From positions 1 to 64,000 of the forward strand of contig JAFRCV010000008.1 in NCBI GenBank assembly GCA_017404205.1: 64,000 bases of DNA, read 5' to 3'. The translations under genes were made by a program, and so were the position numbers. This DNA is from Erysipelotrichaceae bacterium (lineage in GTDB: Bacteria; Bacillota_I; Bacilli_A; Erysipelotrichales; Erysipelotrichaceae). Of this stretch, positions 38,012 to 47,418 are shown piece by piece. The notes beneath the pieces are model-generated. The model did not search any database and was not told where the DNA came from. It worked only from the letters and a program-made list of their open reading frames with translations. The first letter of the stretch is position 1. Every line of letters begins with the position of its first letter.

Positions 38012-39808
38012 ATGAAAAAGATTTTAATATCAGTCTTAATTATCTTATTATTCCTTCCTACTTATGTTTTAGAAGCGAAGGAAACTTTTATGGATCATTT
38101 CATTCCTAAATTTACTCCAAATAATAAAGAATACGATGTTATTGATGAAATAACTTTTGATGAAGATGACGTTTTTTCTAATACAGTTAAATGGGTATAT
38201 AACGATGACTGGAGCAATGACACAAGAGCTTTAGCATACGGTTATGAAAATAATCAATACTTTATACAAGGAACTGGCGCAAATTATTCATTATTATGGA
38301 AAGGCTATTTGACATTTAATGAAACAATAGATGAAAGTGATGGCTTTATTATCTATTTTGATAGTAGAGATATAAAAACAAGCACAAATAATGTTGATGT
38401 AGGATTTAACTTCTATATGTCTAGAATTAATGAACCAGGATTTTTCGCTAGCGGTATATATGATGGAACAAATGCTGATAGTCAAACAATTGCTTATTAT
38501 AATTTAGTTAATAATTGCTATCGCTTTAATGAAAATAATAATTCTTGGGAAGAAGTTACAGTTAATAATAATTATTTAAATCTTCCTAAAAATGATGCTT
38601 CATATATTTATATACCTTTATCTAGTTTAGGAAGATTTGGAGATATAAATAATCTTTTAAGTAACGAAAACTCTTTCTACTTTTTAAGTGGTTTAAAAAT
38701 ATCTACAAAGAATCTTGGCGATATTGATTCGCAAGGAAGACTATATATTGATGATTTAACATTGATTAAAGAAAAGAATTCTATTTGTGAACATGATTAT
38801 CATCAAAGTGTAGTAGAAGCAAATAGATTGCATTCTGGTTATACCATCAACACATGCACAAAGTGTGGACATGTTCAAATTATTTCAAGGGAAAGCATTG
38901 ATTTAAGTGAACCTGTTGATGATTATTACACATATACTTTCCACTATGGATTAAATCAAGAATTAAGCACTTCAATTAAAGTTAAAAATGGTGAAACTTG
39001 TTTAAATGCTCCTTGGATGGAAGAAATAATTTCTAATAATGATAAATATACATTTATGGGTTGGAGCAATAATTCTAAACATTTAGATCCTTTAAACCCA
39101 AAAACAACTGTAGCGAACAGTAATAAAGATTTTTATGCATTTTATGTTTTAAGTTCTTTTGAGTATAGTATGTCTTATCCAAAATATACAGCTATGGCAT
39201 CGGTTTTAAGCTTTAGTGGTGGTATTTATAATACATTAAAGAATAAATGCATATTCATGGGAAATTCAAACAATTCTTTATATCACAATTTAGAAGAATT
39301 GATGTCTTTAGAAATACCTACTATAAATAATTCTTTAAATGGTGGATATACATATTCTTATTTACAATTTTATGAAGAATTAATCGTAGCTTTTAAACCT
39401 AAAATTGCGGTTATCTGTTTAACTTCAAATGACTTTGCGTATTTCAATATGTCTGTTAATGACATTATGGAGTTAACTGCTAAATTATGTGACAACATTC
39501 ATGATGCTTTGCCAGATACGCTTATATGCATATTGCATGCTAATGTATTACCGGGTAGAGTTGCTCAAACTAGAGCTATTGAGAAATTGAATAATAGAGC
39601 TAAAAAATATTGTGATAAATATGATTATTTGGAGTTTATAGATGAATATGATGTTGTAAAAGGAATCCTAGATAAATATGATCTCAATGATAATACATAT
39701 TGGGAAACATGGACTCATATGCAACAATCTTCTTTAACTACTTGGTATAAGGAGATTAGAAAAGATTTGGTTGAAATAAAAAGAAAACACAACATTGTGT
39801 TTAACTAG
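38012..39808 (+). CDS. Secreted SGNH-hydrolase-like protein with variant active site
   Basis: 598 aa with a signal peptide (residues 1-23, cleavage near VLEA). Residues about 45-250 are a beta-sandwich resembling a carbohydrate-binding module. About 255-290 has a zinc-ribbon-like cluster (CEHDYH, then CTKCGH). About 305-370 is an InlB-like domain (YTFMGWSNNS). From about 405 an SGNH fold follows: nucleophile Ser419 in GNSN, TSND for block III, and H569 in WETWTH where families have DxxH. The missing Asp and GNS instead of GDS make activity uncertain. GGAGG precedes the ATG, 11 bases after the previous stop. It would be a second deacetylase, or a binding-only relative, beside the SGNH domain of the giant protein. 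Confidence 0.75.
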   Translation: MKKILISVLIILLFLPTYVLEAKETFMDHFIPKFTPNNKEYDVIDEITFDEDDVFSNTVKWVYNDDWSNDTRALAYGYENNQYFIQGTGANYSLLWKGYLTFNETIDESDGFIIYFDSRDIKTSTNNVDVGFNFYMSRINEPGFFASGIYDGTNADSQTIAYYNLVNNCYRFNENNNSWEEVTVNNNYLNLPKNDASYIYIPLSSLGRFGDINNLLSNENSFYFLSGLKISTKNLGDIDSQGRLYIDDLTLIKEKNSICEHDYHQSVVEANRLHSGYTINTCTKCGHVQIISRESIDLSEPVDDYYTYTFHYGLNQELSTSIKVKNGETCLNAPWMEEIISNNDKYTFMGWSNNSKHLDPLNPKTTVANSNKDFYAFYVLSSFEYSMSYPKYTAMASVLSFSGGIYNTLKNKCIFMGNSNNSLYHNLEELMSLEIPTINNSLNGGYTYSYLQFYEELIVAFKPKIAVICLTSNDFAYFNMSVNDIMELTAKLCDNIHDALPDTLICILHANVLPGRVAQTRAIEKLNNRAKKYCDKYDYLEFIDEYDVVKGILDKYDLNDNTYWETWTHMQQSSLTTWYKEIRKDLVEIKRKHNIVFN

Positions 39809-39865
39809 AAAGGAGAAAAGCAAAAATATTGATTATTTATTAAGTATGCAAAGGAGAAAAGAACG

Positions 39866-42800
39866 ATGAATTTAAAAAACTTTACAAAATGTGGACTTGT
39901 ATTTATGTTAGTTGTATCTTTAATCACTTGTCAATCAATTAATAGCATATATGCATTAGCAAGTGATAGTTCAATTAATGTAATTAACAAGCTTGAAGGT
40001 GATGGGTTAGAAGATAGCCCTTATCTAATTACTTCACTAGAAGACTATAATGAACTTGCAGATGCTGTAATAGCTGGAGATAGTTTTGCAGGTAAAACTA
40101 TTAAATTGACTGCTGATATTGGTAGCCAAGAAAATCCTGTTACTAAAGCTTTAGGTACATATACAAATGCCTTTGGTGGTAATTTAGATGGTGATGGTCA
40201 TACAATTTATTTAAACTTAACAGATGATCGTGGATTAATTAATAAGTTAGCACAAAACGCCACAATCAAAAATGTAATTGTTGATGGTAGTGTTACATTT
40301 AGTGGAAGTGATAAATATGTTGGTGGCATCGCTGGTATAGCAAATCCAAATTGTATTATAGAAAATTGTATTAATAAAGCTACAATCAATAGTACTGGTG
40401 TTTCTGGTGGTATAGTTGGTTATATTTATAATTCAACATTAACTAATAATGTAAACTATGGAAATGTTACTGGTGTAGTTGCATATTCAACAGTAACTAC
40501 TGCTGGTAATGGTGTAGGTGGTATTGTTGGAACAATTGATGCTGCAAATCCATCTAGCATTATTAATTGCTCAAATTTCGGTACTGTTACAAGTAATAAC
40601 CAAGCTGGTGGTATTGTCGGTAAAGCAAGAACTAATGCAGAAACAACAATTTCAAATTGTATAAATAACGGTACTATTACGGTAACTGATAATACTAGTA
40701 ATAATGGTGTTGTTGGTGGTATTGTTGGTATGGCTGGATGCTATATTAATAACTGTCTTAATAAAGGTAATGTCAACGGCACATCACAAGTTGGTGGTAT
40801 TGTTGGTGCTTTGATTAGTGGCGCTAGAGTTGATGCTTGTCGAAATGCTGGTCAAGTTAGCGGTTCTTTAAACTATGTAGGTGGTATTGTAGGTTGGGCG
40901 TATAAAGCAGTAACTGCAAACAGTATTACTAATTGTATTCAACAAAGAGATGGTGTTATTAAAGCTGATACAATTCCAACAACTTTAGTTGGAACAACTT
41001 CTGAAAGTTTGGGTTGGATAACGGGCGTAAATTCTACAGCAAGTGCTACAACTGTAAGTGGAGACAGTGCTTGTGCTAAAGTAGATTTACTTGGTAGTGG
41101 AAGCGAAAACGATCCATATTTAATTCAAGATGAAATTGATTATGATTTAGTTGCTGACAATGTAATTAGTGGAAGCAACAATTATAACGATAAATATCTT
41201 AAAATTACTGCTGATTTAGGTAGCGCAAATTCCCCAATCACTAAAGCCCTAGGAACATATAATAACGCTTTCTCAGGAAACTTAGATGGTGGTAATCATA
41301 CAGTTTATATAAATCTAACAAGTGATAGAGGCTTAATGAATAAAGCTAATAATAATGTTACAATTAAAAATCTAGTTATTGATGGTTCAGTAAACTTTAG
41401 TGGTAGCAATAGTTTTGTTGGCGGATTAGCTGGACTTGTTTATTCTGGAAGTGTTATAGAAAACATTACAAACAAAGCTACAATAAACGGTAATTATGCA
41501 GGTGGTGTTATTGGATATGTATATGGCTCAACTATTAGAAATTGTTCAAATTATGGAACGGTTAATGGAGTAGCCGCTTATTCTACAGCAACAAATTCTG
41601 GTTATGGTGTTGGTGGTATTATTGGAACGTTAGACCATAATAGCCCTTCAGTTGTAGATTCATGTGTAAATTATGGAGATGTTACATCAAATAACCAGGC
41701 CGGTGGTATTGTTGGTAAGGCTAGAGCTAATGCTGAATCATTAATTTCTAATTGTGAAAATAAGGGAACAATAACAGTAACTGATGATACAGAAAATAAT
41801 GGTGTTGCAGGCGGTATTGCTGGTATGTCTGCGATTGCTATTGATTCTTCAATCAACAATGGAACAATTAATGGTACATCACAAGTTGGCGGCATTGTTG
41901 GAGCTTTCATTTATGGTGGCACAACTGTAGATGCTTGTCATAATTTCGGTAGTGTAAATGCTTCAAAATCAATTGTTGGTGGAATTGTTGGTTATTCATA
42001 TAATGCTGTAGATGATGGAAGCATTATTAACTGCATACAACACTTTGATAATGTTAAAAAAGCAAGTGTAAGCCCTACTGACTTAGTTTATCCATCAAGT
42101 TCTAATTACTCTGGTTGGATTCTAGGAAGAGGAACAAAAGCAGATGTTGTTATAAGTGGCGATGATGCATGTACAAAAGTTGATTTATATGGATATGGTA
42201 CAGAAACTAATCCATTTACAATCTCTAACTTAACTGATTGGAATAATTTCGCTAATAACGTAACAAATGATGGCTATGACTTTGCTGGAACATATGTTTC
42301 ATTAAATGAAAATATAGGGGACAGTACAAACCCAGTAACAACAATAGTTGGAAATAATGATAATCGTTTTGCAGGAACTTTTGATGGCTTAAATAATATA
42401 ATTTATTTAAATATTAATTTGAACAGTGGTGTTGATACTGGTGCTTTCTCAGGCATTGCTGGTATCGTCAAAAACTTAGTAATTGACGGCTCAATTGTTA
42501 ATCAAGCTAATAACTCAAGAGTTGGCGGTGTTGCTGGAAGAATTATAAGTGGCCACATTGAAAATTGTGTTAATAAAGCAAATGTATTAGGCAATTACTA
42601 TGTAGGTGGTATTGTTGGTTTATCTGATGTAGAACCATCTTATATATTAAATTGTTCTAATTATGGCGATATTTCAGGTGCTAAGTTTGTTGGTGGTATC
42701 ACTGGCTACTATCAAGCTATTGGTGACCAAATCAATACTTATACAGTTAAAGAATTTATAAATAGTGATGAATATAATGAAGTTTTATATGATTGCACAG

Positions 42801-44047
42801 AAAAAAATGCATCAATAATTAATTGTGTTAACTATGGAACAATAATGGCTGATGGTGAAGCATATGTAGGCGGTATTGCAGGTATCATTACAAAAACAAC
42901 AGATGCTAGCACTGATTCTGGTTCAACTGTAATAGGTTGTTTAAATTATGGCGAAGTTCAAGGAACAAACAATGTTGCCGGTATAGTTGGCTGGGCATAT
43001 AAAAATACACCTGAAGCTGGTGTTGATTATTGTTACAACTTTACTCCTGATATTAAGATTGGTGAAACTGTTGCAAGCAAAATTAAAGTTGCTGCTTCTA
43101 CAACAGTTAGTGATAGCCACTTGGCATATATTGCATGTTTTAGCGAAACTGATGATATTGGAAGCAATGTTAACAATTTTGTTAATTATGAAATATCAAT
43201 TAATAGCGCAAGCGCAACTATTGCAGCTGATGGAAGTTTGATTTTGAATGTTTATTCTATTCCTAAAGATAATATCGATACTGCAACAGCATATGTAAAA
43301 GTAAATGATGTTAGTACTTTAGTTAAAGATTTAGAAGTTGATAATAAAGGCAGATTCGTTGTTTCTACTCCTGATCTTGAACCAGCTTATATGACTAATG
43401 ATTTCTCAATTCAATATTTTGATGCAAATGATAATCCTCTTTCAAGAGAAGTAACAATGAGCATTCAAGATTATCTAATGAATTTCTACAATGGTAGTGA
43501 TGCTGGATTGAAATCATTAGCTAAATCAATGTTGAATTATGGAAGCTATTGTCAATTGTTATTTAATATAAATACTGATAGTTTAGCAAACAACACATTA
43601 GTTGAAACAGATAAAGATGTTTCTTCAGTTGTAGCTAATATCGATGATATTAAAACTAATGGTGGACAAACAGAAGGTGTTACACCTCTTGGCTTCTCAC
43701 TTGTCTTAAATAATAAAACTGATTTAAAACTTTATTTAAACATTGATGGTGATGTTAATGAATATAAAGCTTATATTGATGATGAGGAAGTTGAATTAGT
43801 TCGTGATTCAGGCAGTCGATATTTTGTAAGAATCAACAACGTTGCTGCACCTAAGCTTAATGAAAAACACAATATAACATTAACTCATAATGAAACAGGT
43901 GATTTATATATTAACTGTTCATTACTATCATATGCATATTCTGTTATTAATAAAGCAGAAACTACTTATGCAAATAATCAAAATCTTGTGAATGCTATGA
44001 GAGCTATGTATGCATATCATAATAGCGCAAAAGATCTATTAAATTAA
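39866..44047 (+). CDS. Secreted protein with three GLUG blocks and a conserved C-terminal domain
   Basis: 1393 aa. Signal peptide 1-33 (cleavage near YALAS). Three tandem GLUG blocks of about 365 residues follow (about 45-405, 406-775, 776-1110). The blocks open with GxGxxxxPYLI or PFTI, and the first two close with W-I-x-G..SGD-x-AC. Residues about 1125-1393 form a separate domain with SLAKSMLNYGSYCQLLFNIN and a final AMRAMYAYHNSAKDLLN; similar segments occur at the ends of other large clostridial surface proteins, of unknown role. No LPXTG, SLH or transmembrane anchor is visible. AAAGGAGAAAAG precedes the ATG. A 34-aa peptide gene follows after 14 bases. Confidence 0.82.
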   Translation: MNLKNFTKCGLVFMLVVSLITCQSINSIYALASDSSINVINKLEGDGLEDSPYLITSLEDYNELADAVIAGDSFAGKTIKLTADIGSQENPVTKALGTYTNAFGGNLDGDGHTIYLNLTDDRGLINKLAQNATIKNVIVDGSVTFSGSDKYVGGIAGIANPNCIIENCINKATINSTGVSGGIVGYIYNSTLTNNVNYGNVTGVVAYSTVTTAGNGVGGIVGTIDAANPSSIINCSNFGTVTSNNQAGGIVGKARTNAETTISNCINNGTITVTDNTSNNGVVGGIVGMAGCYINNCLNKGNVNGTSQVGGIVGALISGARVDACRNAGQVSGSLNYVGGIVGWAYKAVTANSITNCIQQRDGVIKADTIPTTLVGTTSESLGWITGVNSTASATTVSGDSACAKVDLLGSGSENDPYLIQDEIDYDLVADNVISGSNNYNDKYLKITADLGSANSPITKALGTYNNAFSGNLDGGNHTVYINLTSDRGLMNKANNNVTIKNLVIDGSVNFSGSNSFVGGLAGLVYSGSVIENITNKATINGNYAGGVIGYVYGSTIRNCSNYGTVNGVAAYSTATNSGYGVGGIIGTLDHNSPSVVDSCVNYGDVTSNNQAGGIVGKARANAESLISNCENKGTITVTDDTENNGVAGGIAGMSAIAIDSSINNGTINGTSQVGGIVGAFIYGGTTVDACHNFGSVNASKSIVGGIVGYSYNAVDDGSIINCIQHFDNVKKASVSPTDLVYPSSSNYSGWILGRGTKADVVISGDDACTKVDLYGYGTETNPFTISNLTDWNNFANNVTNDGYDFAGTYVSLNENIGDSTNPVTTIVGNNDNRFAGTFDGLNNIIYLNINLNSGVDTGAFSGIAGIVKNLVIDGSIVNQANNSRVGGVAGRIISGHIENCVNKANVLGNYYVGGIVGLSDVEPSYILNCSNYGDISGAKFVGGITGYYQAIGDQINTYTVKEFINSDEYNEVLYDCTEKNASIINCVNYGTIMADGEAYVGGIAGIITKTTDASTDSGSTVIGCLNYGEVQGTNNVAGIVGWAYKNTPEAGVDYCYNFTPDIKIGETVASKIKVAASTTVSDSHLAYIACFSETDDIGSNVNNFVNYEISINSASATIAADGSLILNVYSIPKDNIDTATAYVKVNDVSTLVKDLEVDNKGRFVVSTPDLEPAYMTNDFSIQYFDANDNPLSREVTMSIQDYLMNFYNGSDAGLKSLAKSMLNYGSYCQLLFNINTDSLANNTLVETDKDVSSVVANIDDIKTNGGQTEGVTPLGFSLVLNNKTDLKLYLNIDGDVNEYKAYIDDEEVELVRDSGSRYFVRINNVAAPKLNEKHNITLTHNETGDLYINCSLLSYAYSVINKAETTYANNQNLVNAMRAMYAYHNSAKDLLN
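39990..43100 (+). repeat. Three GLUG beta-helix blocks
   Basis: Three consecutive units, about 1.1 kb each, sharing SNNQAGGIVGKARxNAE, GTITVTD, NGTSQVGGIVGA in blocks 1 and 2. Block 3 is more diverged. The same unit ends the giant protein gene, indicating duplication within the operon. Confidence 0.8.
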
Positions 44048-44061
44048 GGAGGCCGGATAAT

Positions 44062-44166
44062 ATGAAAGAGACTTATATTAAACCAAGCATTATTGTGATT
44101 AAATTGTCTTCGGAAGATGTTTTAGTAACATCTGATGAGTTTGAAACACCGATGGACGGCTTTTAA
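44062..44166 (+). CDS. 34-aa peptide closing the surface-protein operon
   Basis: Short ORF with a strong ribosome site (AAGGAGG, nine bases upstream), 14 bases after the 1393-aa gene and ahead of a strong terminator. It begins MKETYIKPSIIVIKLSSED, then VLVTS, and ends ETPMDGF; 34 residues, acidic in the second half, no Cys, no signal peptide. Short peptides beginning MKKxYxxPxIxVIxxxxEDVxxTS are, to my knowledge, frequent next to surface-protein genes in gut Firmicutes but uncharacterised. The leader-like amphipathic start followed by a small tail could be a modified-peptide precursor, but no modifying enzyme is adjacent apart from the convergent DUF1848 gene. Function unknown. Confidence 0.7.
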   Translation: MKETYIKPSIIVIKLSSEDVLVTSDEFETPMDGF

Positions 44167-44202
44167 TAGATAAATAAATCATTCTTTGCTTAACATAAAT
44201 AT

Positions 44203-44229
44203 AAAGGTCATCGCTTTGCGATGGCCTTT
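44203..44229 (+). terminator. Bidirectional terminator after the polysaccharide operon
   Basis: AAAGGTCATCG, short loop, CGATGGCCTTT, an 11-bp stem with one G-T pair. It lies between the 34-aa peptide gene and the convergent DUF1848 gene and is the first clear terminator after 16872. Confidence 0.8.
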
Positions 44230-44231
44230 AC

Positions 44232-45158
44232 TTATATTAAACTAATTTGCCTTTCTAACCACGATTCTTGTTTTACATAATGAATTTTATCGCCATCTTG
44301 ATAATTGCCAATCAAAAATGGTGAATCAGGATTATGCAGTTTAGCGTTTTCTATTACTTTTTTATTTTCAGCATTTGCATAACAATATTTGCATAGATGT
44401 TTGCATGTGTTATATGCACCAATATCACAAGATAAATAACATGCACATTGTGTTCTAGCTCCTTTAGGGTTTTTAACAATTAATTTATTGCCAATAGCTT
44501 TTTCATAATCACTAATCTTCATACAGCCACTACAATCAGCACCATAAATTTCTAAATCTTTTCCTTCAGCACAAGGCTTTAGTATCATGTTATGTTTTTT
44601 CGCTATTTCAATTAATTGCTTGCCTAAATAAATCTTTTCTTGTTCGCTTACTTCTCTTGCTTCAGGAAAATTTCTTTTGACCTTTGGATATAAATCAATA
44701 AAACTTATAACAACTGTATTGGTATAAGAATCAAGTGCAGAGATGATTTGTTTAAAAGCTTTAAGATGATATTCGATACTATATTTATTATTTATAAATA
44801 TCGGGTCATAACGCAAACCAATTGAATTAATACCGACTATTCTTGATAATTTCTTAAAATCTTCAATTAATTGATGTTTATCTTTAACATTTGGCTCAAT
44901 ATCTTTGCCATAAGGTGTTATTGTAACAAACCAATATTGACCATAATTCTTTAAAAGATCCATATATTTAAACATTGGCTCAGGATTTTTTGTACAAAAG
45001 CCAATACAATCAACAAGATTTGGGTCTAGCTTATAAACAGATACTAGGGAAGGGTTATATGGATTTCTAACACATACAAAACCTTCTTTTAAGCGTTTCG
45101 CAAACCAATCAGCATAAAATGCAGGTATATCTGTTCTTTGTCCTGTGTTAATAATCAT
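44232..45158 (-). CDS. DUF1848 family protein
   Basis: 308 aa. The start MIINTGQRTDIPAFYADW and the block VRNPYNPSLVSVYKLDP are characteristic of DUF1848, cytoplasmic proteins thought to be related to spore photoproduct lyase/radical-SAM barrels. A C-terminal cysteine cluster is clear: CSGCMKI, then CACYLSC, CKHLCKYCYANA, fitting an iron-sulfur site. The molecular function is not established. It shares its strand with rlmA, 45 bases upstream, and ends against the shared terminator. Confidence 0.88.
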   Translation of the reverse strand: MIINTGQRTDIPAFYADWFAKRLKEGFVCVRNPYNPSLVSVYKLDPNLVDCIGFCTKNPEPMFKYMDLLKNYGQYWFVTITPYGKDIEPNVKDKHQLIEDFKKLSRIVGINSIGLRYDPIFINNKYSIEYHLKAFKQIISALDSYTNTVVISFIDLYPKVKRNFPEAREVSEQEKIYLGKQLIEIAKKHNMILKPCAEGKDLEIYGADCSGCMKISDYEKAIGNKLIVKNPKGARTQCACYLSCDIGAYNTCKHLCKYCYANAENKKVIENAKLHNPDSPFLIGNYQDGDKIHYVKQESWLERQISLI

Positions 45159-45203
45159 ATTTTTATTTTATGTTTAAAAATTATTATTTCAATTATTTAG
45201 CAC

Positions 45204-45980
45204 TTAGCTTTTTTTGTAAATAGAAATAATAAAGTCAAAGGTGATATCTAATTGATTTACTTCTAATAATTTATTCATATCATTCATAGAAGTCTTGTGA
45301 TAATAAGGAGTCATTTTAAATAAATTTAAGATATCTTGTTTATCTAATATGGAGTGATTAGAAATAGAATATTCATTTATTATTTCAAAATTATTTAATT
45401 TTATTTCTTCTAATTCATTGTCATATGGATTTGTATAAACAACTTCTTTTAATTCATAAAGATGTTTAACATTTGGTCTAACTAGAATAAAGTAGCCATC
45501 TTTCTTACATATTCTATTGATTTCTTCATATGCAATTGGTGCAAAACAAGTTAAAATAGCATCTATAGAATTTGTAGCTATTGGATTATTAAATATAGAA
45601 GATAAAATATAAAAACTTTTTGGGTCCTTTTTAGATGCTTTTTTCAAAGCTTCTTTTGATAAATCGATACCTATTTTTTCTTCAATATTAAAATATGAAG
45701 TATAATATCCTTCACCACATCCTAAATCTAATAAAGAATTGATTTTTAATTCCTTTAATATTCTATTTAATTCTTCTTTTAAGAATAAATAATAATCCTT
45801 ATTAAGAAAGTCTTCTCTTGCTTGAATCATTTCTTTTTCATCACCAGATTTCTTTGCTGATTTTAAATAAAGATTTAAGTATCCTTCTTTGGCAATATCG
45901 AAACAATGATTATTAATACAATAATATGAATTAAACTTTTTAAATAGTTTATTCTTACAAATAGGACAAATAATTTCCAT
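45204..45980 (-). CDS. rlmA: 23S rRNA (guanine-N1)-methyltransferase RlmA
   Basis: 258-aa SAM-dependent methyltransferase. The N-terminal zinc finger is CPICKNKL..YYCINNHCFD (four ligands), typical of RlmA, followed by FDIAKEGYLNLYL. The SAM motif I is SLLDLGCGEGYYTSYF, and the catalytic region has FAPIAYEEINRICKKDGYF. Family members methylate G745 or G748 of 23S rRNA; which position cannot be told here. Divergent from the MFS gene at 46070. Confidence 0.92.
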   Translation of the reverse strand: MEIICPICKNKLFKKFNSYYCINNHCFDIAKEGYLNLYLKSAKKSGDEKEMIQAREDFLNKDYYLFLKEELNRILKELKINSLLDLGCGEGYYTSYFNIEEKIGIDLSKEALKKASKKDPKSFYILSSIFNNPIATNSIDAILTCFAPIAYEEINRICKKDGYFILVRPNVKHLYELKEVVYTNPYDNELEEIKLNNFEIINEYSISNHSILDKQDILNLFKMTPYYHKTSMNDMNKLLEVNQLDITFDFIISIYKKS

Positions 45981-46069
45981 AAACCAATTATATCAAGATA
46001 GTACTTTAATGATTGTTGTTTAATAAATGTAAGTATTCTTGTTAAAATATAAATAAGGAGAATTATTCT

Positions 46070-47404
46070 ATGAAACTCAATTATAAAAGAACAATAGTAG
46101 TTGGACTTGCTTTCTTGTCGATATGTGCCTTTTGGCAAATGTATGACAATATTGTCCCACTAATATTGACAAACACCTTTCATTTAAATGAAACTTATTC
46201 TGGCGCTATTATGGCAGCCGACAATGTGTTGGCATTATTCTTGTTGCCTTTGTTTGGTGGCTTATCGGATAGAAAAGACACTAAGATCGGAAAAAGAATG
46301 CCGTTTATTTTATTTGGTACAGGATGCGCAATTATCTTAATGAATATCTTACCAATATTAGACAATTCTTATTATCAAAATCCTAGTCCATTTAAAGTTA
46401 TATCTTTTATCGTTGTTCTTGGCTTATTACTTATTGCGATGGGAACATATAGATCGCCAGCGGTTGCTTTAATGCCTGATGTTACACCTAAACCACTACG
46501 TTCAAAAGCGAATGCCATAATTAATTTAATGGGCGCTGTAGGTGGTATTATCTATCTTGGTTTAGCTGCTGTTTTATATCCTAATAGTAAAATACTTGGC
46601 CTTGAACATGTTAATTATCAAATTTTATTTATCTTTGTATCAGCGATTATGTTTATAGCTGTAGCGCTTTTATTTATCATTATTAAAGAACCTAAGCTTG
46701 TTAAAGAAAATAAAGAATTAGAAGAACAACATCCTGAATGGAATTTAGCAGAAAATGATGAATCAGGAAATGAAAAATTGCCAATTGAAGTTAAAAAATC
46801 ATTAGGATTCTTGCTTGCATCTATTGCTCTATGGTTTATAGGCTATAATGCAGTCACAACATGGTTTACAACATATGTAGCAAATGTAATGGGTGAGGGG
46901 CTTGGTGGAGCCAGCAAATGTTTGCTTGTTGCTACCGGCGGAGCAATTATTTCTTATATCCCAATTGGCATTGTTGCATCTAAAATTGGCAGAAAGAAAA
47001 CCATACTTGCTGGGACAGTATTATTAGCTTCAATGTTTGCACTAGGCTTTATATTGACTAATGCATTTAAGACTATCAATCTAATTATGTATGTTTGCTT
47101 TGCTGTTGTTGGTCTTGCGTGGGCAGCAATCAATGTCAATTCCTTACCGATGGTTGTTGAAATGTGCAAGGGATCTGATATAGGAAAATTTACAGGCTAT
47201 TACTATACGGCAAGTATGGCAGCTCAAATAGTAACGCCTGTTTTAGCCGGTACACTAATGAGACTTATTTCTTATAAAGTATTATTTATTTATGCTGCTA
47301 TTTTTGTATTGCTATCATTTATAACAATGACACAAGTAAAACATGGTGACCAAAAAGTAGAAGCTAAAAAAGGCCTAGCAGCTTATGAAGATATGGAAGA
47401 TTAA
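46070..47404 (+). CDS. MFS transporter, sugar:cation symporter-like
   Basis: 444 aa with 12 predicted TM segments. The loop after TM2, GGLSDRKDTKIGKRMPFIL, matches the SLC45/GPH-type sugar symporters (DRxxSxxGRRxPYI pattern). The second half has the equivalent ASKIGRKKTILAG. AAGGAG precedes the ATG. It probably imports a disaccharide or oligosaccharide by cation symport; it is separate from the polysaccharide operon by two minus-strand genes, so a shared role is only a guess. It converges with the Fic-like gene. Confidence 0.85.
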   Translation: MKLNYKRTIVVGLAFLSICAFWQMYDNIVPLILTNTFHLNETYSGAIMAADNVLALFLLPLFGGLSDRKDTKIGKRMPFILFGTGCAIILMNILPILDNSYYQNPSPFKVISFIVVLGLLLIAMGTYRSPAVALMPDVTPKPLRSKANAIINLMGAVGGIIYLGLAAVLYPNSKILGLEHVNYQILFIFVSAIMFIAVALLFIIIKEPKLVKENKELEEQHPEWNLAENDESGNEKLPIEVKKSLGFLLASIALWFIGYNAVTTWFTTYVANVMGEGLGGASKCLLVATGGAIISYIPIGIVASKIGRKKTILAGTVLLASMFALGFILTNAFKTINLIMYVCFAVVGLAWAAINVNSLPMVVEMCKGSDIGKFTGYYYTASMAAQIVTPVLAGTLMRLISYKVLFIYAAIFVLLSFITMTQVKHGDQKVEAKKGLAAYEDMED

Positions 47405-47418
47405 TTGATTATTATTTA

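Noticed and set aside
35300-43100. CRISPR-like or non-coding tandem DNA repeats
   Set aside because: Similar DNA blocks are in frame and encode diverging GLUG protein repeats; there are no short identical repeats with spacers.
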